Source: Octadecabacter arcticus 238
Lineage (GTDB): Bacteria; Pseudomonadota; Alphaproteobacteria; Rhodobacterales; Rhodobacteraceae
Reading direction: 5' to 3'
Length of the DNA stretch: 64,000 nucleotides
Assembly: GCF_000155735.2 (NCBI RefSeq)
Contig: NC_020908.1
Span: 1,307,001 to 1,371,000, forward strand
Both the position numbers and the translations under genes were made by a program. The notes under the pieces were generated by a model. It was not told the DNA's origin and searched no databases. It saw nothing but the letters and a program-made list of their open reading frames with translations. Position 1 is the first letter of the stretch. Each line of letters begins with the position of its first letter. Positions 37,338 through 46,389 of this stretch are shown here, piece after piece.

Positions 37338-37811
37338 TTATTTGCGGAACTGATCCAAGGACACGATATCGGCGTCCTTTTTGGGCGCGTCTTTTTCTGG
37401 TTCGGCCATAACGTCCATCGGGGCTTCTGGTGTTTCGCCATCTTCGTCGTCTTGGGCTTCAAAGCGCAGGCCGAATTCAACGGACGGATCGACGAAGGTT
37501 TTGATCGCGTCGTAGGGCACATACAAAGGTTCCGGCTTGTCGCCAAAGCTCAGCGTGATTGAAAACCCATGATCGGTCACTTTCAGGCTTTCGTATTGGT
37601 GCTGGATCACGACTGTCATCTCACCGGGGTAGCGGTCTGACAGCCAGTCGGCGATTTCGACGTCCGGATGCATTGTGTCAAACGTGATAAAGAAATGGTG
37701 GTTCCCCGGCAGGCCTTTGGCGCACACGTCGGTTAACACTTCAAGTATCAGCCCTCGCATCGCTTTGTGCATGAGATTGCCATAATCGATTGTATGAATT
37801 GTGTTGGACAC
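37338..37811 (-). CDS. SspB-like ClpXP adaptor
   Basis: 157 aa. Alphaproteobacterial SspB tethers ssrA-tagged and other substrates to ClpXP. Residues 1-115 form the SspB substrate-binding fold (IDYGNLMHKAMRGLILEVL; GNHHFFITFDT; FSITLSFGDKPEPLYVPYDAI). An acidic Pro-rich linker leads to a C-terminal IVSLDQFRK ClpX-docking tail. Upstream of fumC on the same strand with about 95 bases between. Confidence 0.92.
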   Translation of the reverse strand: MSNTIHTIDYGNLMHKAMRGLILEVLTDVCAKGLPGNHHFFITFDTMHPDVEIADWLSDRYPGEMTVVIQHQYESLKVTDHGFSITLSFGDKPEPLYVPYDAIKTFVDPSVEFGLRFEAQDDEDGETPEAPMDVMAEPEKDAPKKDADIVSLDQFRK

Positions 37812-37876
37812 TGGGCAGCTCCGAATTTGCAGTCACCCCCACCATACGTGGTTCTGGTCCGGATAAAAGGGGTGGA

Positions 37877-39115
37877 TTAGGTCAATGGCATCATCGCGAC
37901 GCCCGCAGCGGCCATGACAGCCAGTGTTCGTGTCATCCCCCATTTGCGCCATAACAAGAGTGTGGCGGCAAGCAGGGTTAGCAGGGCTGCGGTGATATTG
38001 AACGACGACCAGAGCGGCGCGAGGATGGTGAGCGGGCCAGATGTTACGCCCACCTCGTCAAACATCACGTGGGCCGCAAACCACAGCGACAAGTTGGCAA
38101 TGACACCGACGACAGCGGCGGTGATTGCAGCCAGTCCCGCGCGGATACGCGGGTAGCCGTCCAGCCAATCTATCAGCGGCGCACCTGCGAATATCCAGAT
38201 AAAACAGGGCACGAACGTCACCCACACTGTCATCAATCCCGCAAGCACCCCCAACGTCCAGCCGCCCTGCGCCGTTCCTGCCAGCAGGCCGACAAATTCG
38301 GTCACCAAGATCAGTGGGCCGGGTGTGGTTTCGGCAAGACCCAGCGCGTCGATCATTTGTGGCGTTGTCAGCCAGCCGTAATCTGTCACCACCGCTTGCG
38401 TCATATAGGCGAGCACGGCGTAGGCGCCGCCGAAGGTCACCAGCGCGAGTTTTGAGAAGAACAGCCCGATTTCCAGCAGGAATGTCGCACCTGCAATCCA
38501 TGCCAGTAAAAGTGGGGCAACCCATAAACAGCCACCGACAACGACGGGCGCGATGGATCGTCGCCACGGCAGGGCTGTTTTGATCGAAGAATAATCGCGG
38601 CACGCCCATGCGCCATAGGCCGCTGCCAACACGATCACCGCAGGAAAGGGCATGTTGAACAAAAACAGCGCCGCAAACGCGAGGGCCGCAACGATGCGGT
38701 GGTCCGTTCGCCCCAATGCGCGACCCAGCAATTTTAGGATTGCTTGAACGACGATGATAATGACCGCCGCTTTGATTCCGAGGAACGCGGCTTGCACCAG
38801 CGGCAATGCCCCAAAGGACGCGTAGGCAAAGGCCAGAACGGCGATCAGCAGCGCACCGGGCAGGACGAACAACCCACCCGCAATGAGGCCGCCACGAAGC
38901 CCGTTTAATTTCCAGCCTGCATAGGTCGCCAATTGCATCGCTTCCGGTCCGGGCAACATCATGCAAAACGACAGCGCCTTTAGAAATTCCGCTTGGATTA
39001 GCAGCGGGCGGTCATCGACCAGTTCTTTTTGCATCAAGGCGATCTGGGCGGCTGGCCCCCCGAACGACAAGCACCCGATACGGCCAAATACCCGCACCAT
39101 GTCCTGATTGGTCAT
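37877..39115 (-). CDS. chrA: Chromate transporter ChrA
   Basis: Inner-membrane CHR-superfamily efflux pump for chromate, 412 aa, with two homologous halves of about five to six membrane segments each. Each half begins with the signature: FGRIGCLSFGGPAAQIALMQKELV (N-half) and FFSKLALVTFGGAYAVLAYMTQAVV (C-half). The ATG at 39115 overlaps the upstream gene's stop (ATGA). The frame could extend to 39166, but that lies within the upstream gene. Confidence 0.93.
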   Translation of the reverse strand: MTNQDMVRVFGRIGCLSFGGPAAQIALMQKELVDDRPLLIQAEFLKALSFCMMLPGPEAMQLATYAGWKLNGLRGGLIAGGLFVLPGALLIAVLAFAYASFGALPLVQAAFLGIKAAVIIIVVQAILKLLGRALGRTDHRIVAALAFAALFLFNMPFPAVIVLAAAYGAWACRDYSSIKTALPWRRSIAPVVVGGCLWVAPLLLAWIAGATFLLEIGLFFSKLALVTFGGAYAVLAYMTQAVVTDYGWLTTPQMIDALGLAETTPGPLILVTEFVGLLAGTAQGGWTLGVLAGLMTVWVTFVPCFIWIFAGAPLIDWLDGYPRIRAGLAAITAAVVGVIANLSLWFAAHVMFDEVGVTSGPLTILAPLWSSFNITAALLTLLAATLLLWRKWGMTRTLAVMAAAGVAMMPLT

Positions 39116-39909
39116 GGTGCGTCTGGCAGGCTGGCGTGGGTTTCTTGCGCGCCATCCCGCGCCCAACGGTACAGCGCATCATAAAGCGGCATGGCGGCGT
39201 CCAGTTGCGCATTATCATCACGATACATACGCGACAGGCCAACGGAAAATGCCAGTAAACCAGCGGCTTGTGGGCTGTTGTTGTTATCGGTGTCAGCGGC
39301 GCGGATGATTTCGGACAGTCGGTTCAGCGCGTCGGTGCGCAGATCAAACAGGTCGAGCATGGCATCAAATGTGCAGTGACAATCTTTGTGGGTCAGGACA
39401 ACGTCGGGAATGTCGAATGGCGTGGCGCTGTAGCGGTCCGCGACACCCGCTACCCAGTCTGGGCTGACGAACATGAATTCGGCGTCCGCGTCAATAAATC
39501 GGCGGATCAGCCAAGGGCAGGCGATGCGGTCAATCTTGGGACGATGTCGTGTGACCCAGAGGTTGGACGCGGGCAGGGCGGCAAAAGGAATGCGCGGCGC
39601 GTCGGGCGTTTCGCGCCAGCCATACATGCCCTCCTCGAGGTATTGCGCATCAATGTCGCGCCCGCGCAGCCGCGAGGTCAGGCCTTGGCTAAGTTTCATC
39701 CCTTTTTGGCAGGCGATAATACAGCCGCGCCCGTTCAGCCTCGCAACCAAACCTTCAAAGTCCGTGTGCGTGTGGCGAAAGGATCCGGGGATCAGGAATG
39801 GGTCTTCGGAAAAGTCGGGGTCGATCGAGATATCTACGATGACTGGTCGGTCGGGCATCCCGATCAGGCGCAGCAAGTTCTTACAGGAAATTTCGTTTGG
39901 GGCAGCCAT
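39112..39909 (-). CDS. Rhodanese-ChrB fusion, chromate resistance protein
   Basis: 265 aa, two domains. Residues about 1-100 are rhodanese-like (VIVDISIDPDF, CIIACQKGMKLSQG with a Cys in the active loop, LEEGMYGW). Residues about 105-265 match the C-terminal chromate-resistance ChrB domain (LWVTRHRPKIDRIACPWLIRRFIDADAEFMFV; LTHKDCHCTFDAMLDLF). ChrB-domain proteins regulate or assist chromate efflux. Coupling to chrA by a 4-base overlap supports a joint function. The rhodanese part may sense or handle sulfur or the oxyanion. Confidence 0.88.
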   Translation of the reverse strand: MAAPNEISCKNLLRLIGMPDRPVIVDISIDPDFSEDPFLIPGSFRHTHTDFEGLVARLNGRGCIIACQKGMKLSQGLTSRLRGRDIDAQYLEEGMYGWRETPDAPRIPFAALPASNLWVTRHRPKIDRIACPWLIRRFIDADAEFMFVSPDWVAGVADRYSATPFDIPDVVLTHKDCHCTFDAMLDLFDLRTDALNRLSEIIRAADTDNNNSPQAAGLLAFSVGLSRMYRDDNAQLDAAMPLYDALYRWARDGAQETHASLPDAP

Positions 39910-40015
39910 AGCGCATGCTTCCTTTCGGTGAACATGCGAACCTTTGGCCTAAGCCTCACGGGGGTGTTCGCGGTGTGCCCCTTGGTCATCAATGTGACGT
40001 CCCAGTGGCGCGGGG

Positions 40016-41194
40016 TCAAGTGCGGACGTGCAGCGCGTCGAGGCCGTGGAAGTGATAGGTGTCGCCGTATTGCGGTGGTGCTGTTAGGCGAATGGTCGGG
40101 CAACGATCAAATAAAACCTGCAACGCGACCCGCAATTCCAGCCGCGCCAGGGGTGCGCCAACGCAAAAATGGATGCCGCCGCCAAAGGCCACGTTAACCG
40201 GACCTTTGCGGCTTGGATCAAACCTGTTCGGGTCGGGATACGCCACTGGGTCGCGGTTGGCGGCCCCGAGCAGACATTTGACCGTGTCACCGCGTTTGAA
40301 CGCGTGGCCAAAGACCTCACAATCTTCAATCACGTAACGGTCAAACATGTGCAGGGGCGGGTCAAACCGCAGGGCTTCCTCGACGATCTGCGCATCGGCT
40401 GCGCGAATGTCGCGGTCCAGCAGGGTTTTGACGGTGTTGCCCAAGGTGTGCACCGTCGCCTCATGTCCGGCATTGAGCAGCAGGATGCAGGTTGTTATCA
40501 ATTCATCGGTCGTCAGCTTTTCACCATCTTCTTCGGCTGCAATCAGGTGCGACAACAGATCATCAGCTGGTGTTTGGCGTTTTTCGTCGACGAAACCGCG
40601 CAAAAACGCGACGAACCTTTCGGTCGCGGCGACTGCTTTGTCTTCAATGTCGCGGGTGCGACCGCTGACATACATCGCGACCATCGCGTTGGACCACGCG
40701 AGCAGATCTTGCACGCGGGTTTCCGGCACCCCGAGAAGGCGGGCAATGATGATCACCGGCACGGTGCGGGCATAGGCGTCAAGCAGATCGAATTCACCAC
40801 TTGGAAATTGATCGATCAGTTTGTGGCACAGGGCCGTAATTTCTGGTTCTAGTTCCGCGATGCGCCGCGATGTGAAGGCCCGCAAAACCAGACCGCGCAG
40901 ACGGGTGTGGCGCGGCGGGTTCAGCTCCAACATCGAATGGGATTCAACTGCGTAAAACGGTGCGATGTGGGCGGGTATATTGGGTGCAAATTCGGTTGGG
41001 ATTTCACGCCCCATGCGTTTGTCTTTCAGGCAGGCTGCAACTGCCGCGTGCGACACGGCACAAACCGCGCCGTAGTCGGTCCAATAAAACAAATCGCCTG
41101 TCCCCCAATCCCCCGCTGAACGGGCTGAGTCGTAAAACGGGTAGGGGTCTTGCACGAAGGCGGGATCGGTGGGGGATTGGGTCAGGGTTTGCAT
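40016..41194 (-). CDS. Cytochrome P450
   Basis: 392-aa soluble bacterial P450. I-helix LLNAGHEATVHTLGN (acid-alcohol pair replaced by E-A-T), K-helix EEALRFDPPLHMFDR with ExxR, PERF-like NRFDPSRKG, and heme loop FGGGIHFCVGAPLARLE with the Cys ligand. The start at ATG 41194 (MQTLTQSPTDPAF) matches family N-termini; longer frame to 41488 runs antisense to the kinase gene. No ferredoxin or reductase gene is adjacent. Substrate unknown. Confidence 0.92.
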   Translation of the reverse strand: MQTLTQSPTDPAFVQDPYPFYDSARSAGDWGTGDLFYWTDYGAVCAVSHAAVAACLKDKRMGREIPTEFAPNIPAHIAPFYAVESHSMLELNPPRHTRLRGLVLRAFTSRRIAELEPEITALCHKLIDQFPSGEFDLLDAYARTVPVIIIARLLGVPETRVQDLLAWSNAMVAMYVSGRTRDIEDKAVAATERFVAFLRGFVDEKRQTPADDLLSHLIAAEEDGEKLTTDELITTCILLLNAGHEATVHTLGNTVKTLLDRDIRAADAQIVEEALRFDPPLHMFDRYVIEDCEVFGHAFKRGDTVKCLLGAANRDPVAYPDPNRFDPSRKGPVNVAFGGGIHFCVGAPLARLELRVALQVLFDRCPTIRLTAPPQYGDTYHFHGLDALHVRT

Positions 41195-41278
41195 TAGGGT
41201 CTGATGCCAGCCAAAAATGTGGTTTGCAAGGATGCGTCGCCTCTGGCCTTTGCACGCTTTGGTTCCTAGTCTCGCGCC

Positions 41279-43084
41279 ATGTTGAATGCCCTGCACACAC
41301 GCATCATCGCCGTCATGGCCTTTTTGGTCGCGGTTGCGGCGTTGTCGGCGGGCGTGGGCTGGGTCGGATATATGTCCGCACTTGATCAGCTGGAACAACG
41401 GGGCCAGTCCGATCTCGCACTTGCGTCCGATCGCCTGACGAGTGAGCTGCACCGCTACCGCGAATTGGCCGTGTTGATGGCGGATCACCCCATAGTTGCA
41501 GCCACAGTCGACGGGGACGCTACTGGCGTGGCTGAATTATTGCGCCAAACGGCTGATAAAACTGGCAGTTTGGATATCTTGGTGGTGTCTGTGGCGGGGC
41601 GCGAATTGGCGTCTGCGTCCGGGATCGGTGCGGAATTGCATCGACAACAGCCCTATTTCACCCGCGCGATGGACGGCGCACTTGGGGTGTTTCATCTGGT
41701 GCACAGCCGCTACGGACAGCGGACGTTCTTGTTTGCATCGCCAGTGTTTTCCGACGCCGGTCCGGTGATCGGCGCGGTGATCGTGGTTGTTGATGTTGAT
41801 GCGGTTGAGGCCGTTTGGCGCGGCGCGCGGCCAACGGTTTTTTTCACCGATGAACTGGGTGTCACGTTTATCTCCAACCGCTCCGAAATGGTGTTTATGG
41901 CCCGCGAGGTTGGCATGACAACGCGCAGTGCAACGGCTGAATATGCACCCGATTTGCTGCGCCCCTTTATGACTCATTCGGTGGTAGACCGACGTGGCCG
42001 TGCGGTTTGGACTGTTCAAGGGCAACGCTACGTCCCCCGCGCGGCGCTGCATTTGTCATTGCCATTGCCGGTGATCCAGATGACCGGTGAGGCGTTGCTG
42101 GATGTGGCACCGGCGCAGCTTCTGGCGCTGCTTCTGGCGGGGGTTGCGGCGGCGATCTGTCTGGCGTTCGGCGCGATGTTATTTTTAGCCACAGAACGCC
42201 GACGCACCTTGGCGGACGCCAACGCCAAGCTGGAAGGCGCTGTGCAAACCCGCACCGCAGAATTGTCCCGCGCCAACGCCGAATTGCGCCATGAGGTGGG
42301 TGAGAGGACCGCCACGGAAGCACAGCTTAAGAAAGCGCAAAGTGATCTGGTTCAGGCGGGGAAATTATCTGCGCTTGGGCAAATGTCCGCGGGAATTAGC
42401 CATGAATTAAACCAACCATTGATGGCCATCCGCAGCTACGCCGAAAACGCCGAAAGCTATCTGGAACGTGGCAACACCGACATTGCAGGCCAGAACCTTG
42501 GCCGTATCGCCGACCTTGCCCGCCGCATGGGGCGCATCATCCGCAACCTGCGCAGCTTTGCCAAACAAGAAAGCGAGGCTCTGACAGATGTGGACTTGCG
42601 GTCAGTCATGGTTGCAGTTTTGGAAATGACGCAGGCGCGGGCGAAGTCCAGTGGCGTTGACATCGCGTGGACAGCCGCTGAAACACCGCTGATCGTGCGC
42701 GGAGGAGAGGTGCGTTTGCAGCAGGTCGTGTTGAACCTTGTGACGAATGCGATGGATGCTATGGAAGGCCAGAAAAACGTAGCGCGCGTCGAAATTGATG
42801 TCGAAAAAATTGATGACCGTGTCGAACTACGCGTTCGGGACACAGGCCCAGGTCTTGATGAACCGGACCGCATTTTTGATCCGTTTTATACGACCAAGCA
42901 GGTGAACCAAAACGCTATAGATCAGGATGAAGTGGGCCAAAACGGGATGGGTTTGGGATTGTCGATTTCATACGGATTGGTGCAAAGTTTTGGCGGAATG
43001 ATCCGTGGCCGCAATCACCCCGATGGTGGGGCGATTTTCACGGTCACGTTAGACGCAACACACCCACGTGAGGCTGCACCATGA
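41279..43084 (+). CDS. DctB-like sensor histidine kinase (second pair, beside TRAP genes)
   Basis: 601 aa membrane sensor. The first membrane helix is IIAVMAFLVAVAALSAGVGW, then a periplasmic sensory domain of about 240 residues with a dCache-type pattern (VVSVAGRELASASG; FTRAMDGALGVFHLVH). The second helix is LLALLLAGVAAAICLAFGAMLFL. The coiled coil leads to HisKA (GQMSAGISHELNQPLMAIRSYAENAE) and the HATPase (NLVTNAMDAM, RDTGPGLDEPDRIFDPFYTTKQ, GMGLGLSISYGLV). It overlaps the regulator gene by 4 bases. Its place upstream of dctPQM suggests it senses that transporter's substrate. Confidence 0.9.
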   Translation: MLNALHTRIIAVMAFLVAVAALSAGVGWVGYMSALDQLEQRGQSDLALASDRLTSELHRYRELAVLMADHPIVAATVDGDATGVAELLRQTADKTGSLDILVVSVAGRELASASGIGAELHRQQPYFTRAMDGALGVFHLVHSRYGQRTFLFASPVFSDAGPVIGAVIVVVDVDAVEAVWRGARPTVFFTDELGVTFISNRSEMVFMAREVGMTTRSATAEYAPDLLRPFMTHSVVDRRGRAVWTVQGQRYVPRAALHLSLPLPVIQMTGEALLDVAPAQLLALLLAGVAAAICLAFGAMLFLATERRRTLADANAKLEGAVQTRTAELSRANAELRHEVGERTATEAQLKKAQSDLVQAGKLSALGQMSAGISHELNQPLMAIRSYAENAESYLERGNTDIAGQNLGRIADLARRMGRIIRNLRSFAKQESEALTDVDLRSVMVAVLEMTQARAKSSGVDIAWTAAETPLIVRGGEVRLQQVVLNLVTNAMDAMEGQKNVARVEIDVEKIDDRVELRVRDTGPGLDEPDRIFDPFYTTKQVNQNAIDQDEVGQNGMGLGLSISYGLVQSFGGMIRGRNHPDGGAIFTVTLDATHPREAAP

Positions 43085-44343
43085 GCACCCATGTGTTGAT
43101 CGTTGATGACGAACGTGACCTTCGTGAGGCCGTGGGCCAAACGATTGAACTGGCCGATTTAGTGCCTGTGCGGGCGGGCTCGTTTGTTGAAGCTAAGGAC
43201 CATATTACCGCGAGTTTTGACGGGGTGATCGTCACCGATATCCGTATGCCAGGGCGGGATGGGTTTCACCTGTTAGACTACGTGCGAAAGGTTGATCCGG
43301 ACCTACCCGTCATTTTGCTGACCGGTGAAGGCGACATTCCGATGGCCGTCAAAGCAATGTCGGACGGTGCCTTTGCATTCTTGGAAAAACCTTGTGGTGC
43401 CAAGGAGTTGCTGGCCGTTGTTGCCAAAGCACTGCAGGCACGAACACTGGTGATTGAAAATCGCCGACTTAAGCTAGAATTGGATCGTGGCGATGCAGCC
43501 GCGCGGATGTTGGTTGGCGTATCGGCTGTGTCTGATGCATTGCGCGGACGGGTTCGCGCAGTGGCGCGCACCAACGCCGAGGTCTTGATCACCGGCGAGC
43601 CGGGGACTGGCACGCCAAAGATCGCCGAAGTGATCCATTTGTTGTCGGGGGCCGCCAGCCGCCCCTTTGTCAAACGCCCCGCCGCACAATTATCGGCCAT
43701 TGATCTGGCGGCTGCATTGCAAGAGGCCGCGTCGGGCACGCTTTATTTGGATGAGGTCACAGCGCTGGCGCCGGCTGTGCAGTTTGCGCTGCTTGAAGTT
43801 TTGGAGGCAGGTGGCACGGTGCGGGTTTTATCCGGTACATCGCGCGATATCGCCGATGATGTGGCGCAGGGGCGGTTCAGCACGGATTTGTTCTACCGCC
43901 TCGACTTGATGCGTGTGCATGTGCCAGCATTGCGCGAACGCCCTGAGGACATTCCGGCGCTGTTTCGCCACTATGTCGCCCAAGCCTGCGAACAAGCAAA
44001 TCTGATTGAGCCGCAAATTACTCAAAAGGTCATCGCAGCGCTGATGGCCCAGGATTGGCCAGGTAACGCACGTGGGCTGATGAACACCGCGATGCGGTTT
44101 GCCTTGCGGATTTCGGGCGACATTGGCGAGGATGGTTTGATGGCAGGCCAAGACAGCGGGCAAGGTGGTGGGCTTGGGTTGGCGGAACAATTGGCGCAGG
44201 TCGAACGCTCGTTGTTGATTGAAGCCTTGCAGCGCAGTCAGGGTCGATCCGGCGAAGCCGCCGACGCGCTGAAACTGGCGCGCAAAACGTTTTATGACAA
44301 GCTGACACGCCACGGGATCAAACCTGAGGGCTTTCGCGGATAA
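43081..44343 (+). CDS. DctD/NtrC-type response regulator with degenerate AAA+ domain
   Basis: 420 aa. The receiver domain has Asp53 in VIVTDIRMPGRDG. In the AAA+ domain, Walker A reads GEPGTGTPKIAEVIH, with Thr where the ATP-binding Lys should be. Walker B GTLYLDEVTAL is intact. The sigma-54 loop GAFTGA is missing: only AAQLSAIDLAAALQEAASG lies in the equivalent place. The Fis-type helix-turn-helix is LQRSQGRSGEAADALKLARKTFYDKLTRHGI. The pattern suggests a regulator that binds DNA and responds to phosphorylation without NtrC-type ATP hydrolysis. Probably controls dctPQM, which starts 215 bases downstream. Confidence 0.88.
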   Translation: MSTHVLIVDDERDLREAVGQTIELADLVPVRAGSFVEAKDHITASFDGVIVTDIRMPGRDGFHLLDYVRKVDPDLPVILLTGEGDIPMAVKAMSDGAFAFLEKPCGAKELLAVVAKALQARTLVIENRRLKLELDRGDAAARMLVGVSAVSDALRGRVRAVARTNAEVLITGEPGTGTPKIAEVIHLLSGAASRPFVKRPAAQLSAIDLAAALQEAASGTLYLDEVTALAPAVQFALLEVLEAGGTVRVLSGTSRDIADDVAQGRFSTDLFYRLDLMRVHVPALRERPEDIPALFRHYVAQACEQANLIEPQITQKVIAALMAQDWPGNARGLMNTAMRFALRISGDIGEDGLMAGQDSGQGGGLGLAEQLAQVERSLLIEALQRSQGRSGEAADALKLARKTFYDKLTRHGIKPEGFRG

Positions 44344-44558
44344 CTGTGCGGTTTCCCACACAGTTGGCGGTAACAGGCGTGTGATAATCCGCGCTAATCG
44401 TTGCGTGGACATGACTGATTTCATATTTTATACTTCTAAATCAATGCTTTGATTGATCTCAAAATCATCGCTTTCCCGTACGCGGCATTTTGCCTTCTAT
44501 GGGCCTGTGGTCGGCCCGGGAGGGGTCAGACTGATTTAAATTTCTAGGGAGGAAACAC

Positions 44559-45572
44559 ATGAAGTTTCTCATGAACGCAGTGTCCATCGCTGCTTTGACA
44601 GTGTCTGCTGGCGCTGCATTCGCAGACGGCCACGAAGGGTGTGATGACGGCGAGATCGTCGTCAAATTCAGCCACGTGACAAATACGGACCGTCACCCAA
44701 AAGGCATCGCCGCGACTTTGCTGCAAGAACGGGTGAATGCCGAAATGAATGGCGTGATGTGCATGGAAGTGTTCCCGCAGTCTTCGCTTTATAACGATGA
44801 CCAAGTGCTTGAAGCGATGCTTCAGGGCGACGTTCAATTGGCGGCACCGTCACTGTCCAAGTTCGAAGCGTTTACCCGCCAGTTCCGCATTTTCGATCTG
44901 CCGTTCATGTTCACAAACATTGAAGCGGTTGACCAGTTTCAGGCGTCTGAAACAGGGCAGGCCATGCTGGATTCCATGCAGCGTCGCGGCCTTCAGGGTC
45001 TGTCGTATTGGCACAATGGAATGAAGCAGATGTCGGCAAACGTACCGCTGGCTTTGCCAACTGACGCTGATGGTCTGAAGTTCCGCGTGCAAGCATCCGA
45101 TGTTCTTGTCGCACAGATGGAAGCCATGGGCGCATCCCCGCAGCCAATGGCGTTCTCTGAGGTTTACGGCGCTTTGCAAACAGGTGTTGTCGACGGTCAA
45201 GAGAACACATGGTCCAACGTTTGGGGTCAGAAGTTCTTTGAAGTTCAAGACGGTACGACAGAAACTAACCATGGCATCATCGACTATCTTGTCGTGACGT
45301 CGGTTGATTTCCTCGATTCGTTGGACGCTGACGTGCGCGATCAATTCCTGACCATTCTGGATGAAGTTACGGTGACACGTAACGCTGAATCCTTTGCCGT
45401 AAATGAGGTCGCCAAGCAGTCAATTATCGACGCAGGCGGCACCATTCTTGAACTGACACCAGAACAGCGCGCAGTTTGGGTTGAGACGATGAAACCTGTC
45501 TGGGAGCAGTTTGTCGACGACGTAGGTCAAGACAACATCGACGCAGCACAGGCTATCAACGCCGCGCTGTAA
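44559..45572 (+). CDS. dctP: TRAP transporter solute-binding protein, DctP family
   Basis: 337 aa periplasmic binding protein. Signal peptide MKFLMNAVSIAALTVSAGAAFA with cleavage after AFA. The family core shows VVKFSHVTNTDRHPKG, LAAPSLSKFEAF, LPFMFTNIEAVDQFQ, KFRVQASDVLVAQMEAMGASPQPMAFSEVYGALQTGVVDGQENTWSNV (with the substrate carboxylate-binding Arg in FRVQ) and TNHGIIDYLVV. A strong ribosome site GGGAGGAA precedes the ATG. Likely ligand is a C4-dicarboxylate or similar acid. Confidence 0.94.
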   Translation: MKFLMNAVSIAALTVSAGAAFADGHEGCDDGEIVVKFSHVTNTDRHPKGIAATLLQERVNAEMNGVMCMEVFPQSSLYNDDQVLEAMLQGDVQLAAPSLSKFEAFTRQFRIFDLPFMFTNIEAVDQFQASETGQAMLDSMQRRGLQGLSYWHNGMKQMSANVPLALPTDADGLKFRVQASDVLVAQMEAMGASPQPMAFSEVYGALQTGVVDGQENTWSNVWGQKFFEVQDGTTETNHGIIDYLVVTSVDFLDSLDADVRDQFLTILDEVTVTRNAESFAVNEVAKQSIIDAGGTILELTPEQRAVWVETMKPVWEQFVDDVGQDNIDAAQAINAAL

Positions 45573-45653
45573 GCGACTACTTTGATTGTATAAAGTCTGG
45601 ATCGGCCACCTTATGTGGCCGGTCCGTACAAGTCGCGCAGGGGGGGGCGAAAA

Positions 45654-46388
45654 ATGTCTGGGGTTTATAGTCCGAAAGGTCGCTTGGGCGCGATTGTTCA
45701 CACGCTCGAAGAGAGCATTATTGCACTGTTGCTGGGGCTGATGACGATTGTCACGTTCATCAATGTGGTGATGCGTTATGGATTTAACAGTCAGCTGATT
45801 TGGGGGCTTGAGCTCACGCTCGTCCTGTTCGCTTGGCTGGTTTTGTTTGGTATTTCCTACGGGTTCAAAGTTGTTAGTCACCTCGGCGTTGATGCGGTTT
45901 TGAATTTGGTTGGACCGACAACGCGCAAACGCATGGGAATTCTGGCGACAGCCATTTGTATTTTCTACGCCCTGCTATTGTTGAAGGGGGGCTGGGATTA
46001 CTGGGCGCCGTTTGCTGGATTGGACGCGACCACCGGGCGCGTCATTCCCGGAATTGTTCGCGCTGAAGATGGTGCTGGTCTGTTTGGGTTTACGTTTGGT
46101 GGTTTCTTCGAAAATTCGCGCGATCAAGGTTGGTATGAGACAGAACAACTGCCGATCCCGTTCGCTCAGACGTGGCTGGAAAACACATTCAACGTCGGTG
46201 AGCCTTATGAGAAGATGCCGCGTTTTGTTCCCTATATGATTGTTCCGTTTGCAATGGCGTTGATGTTGTACCGTCTGGTACAATCCTTGATGCGTATTCT
46301 GCGCGGTGAAATTGATACGATTATCGTCAGCCATGAGGCCGAAGATGCGGTCGAAGACGCGGGCAAATCTCTGAGCGAGGACGCATAA
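45654..46388 (+). CDS. dctQ: TRAP transporter small membrane subunit, DctQ family (enlarged)
   Basis: 244 aa, four membrane helices: IIALLLGLMTIVTFINVVMRYGF, LTLVLFAWLVLFGISYGFKV, ILATAICIFYALLLLKGGW and, after a long loop, MIVPFAMALMLYRLVQSLM. A loop of about 70 residues lies before the last helix, making it longer than the usual 160-190 aa DctQ. It ends in an acidic tail. The start ATG 45654 follows a GGGGGGCGA stretch. The stop is two bases before dctM. Confidence 0.92.
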   Translation: MSGVYSPKGRLGAIVHTLEESIIALLLGLMTIVTFINVVMRYGFNSQLIWGLELTLVLFAWLVLFGISYGFKVVSHLGVDAVLNLVGPTTRKRMGILATAICIFYALLLLKGGWDYWAPFAGLDATTGRVIPGIVRAEDGAGLFGFTFGGFFENSRDQGWYETEQLPIPFAQTWLENTFNVGEPYEKMPRFVPYMIVPFAMALMLYRLVQSLMRILRGEIDTIIVSHEAEDAVEDAGKSLSEDA

Positions 46389-46389
46389 G

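Noticed and set aside
44344..44558. Sigma-54 promoter for dctPQM
   Set aside because: No GG/GC pair at -24/-12 spacing was found; GGCATTTTGC has the wrong spacing. This agrees with the regulator lacking the sigma-54 loop.
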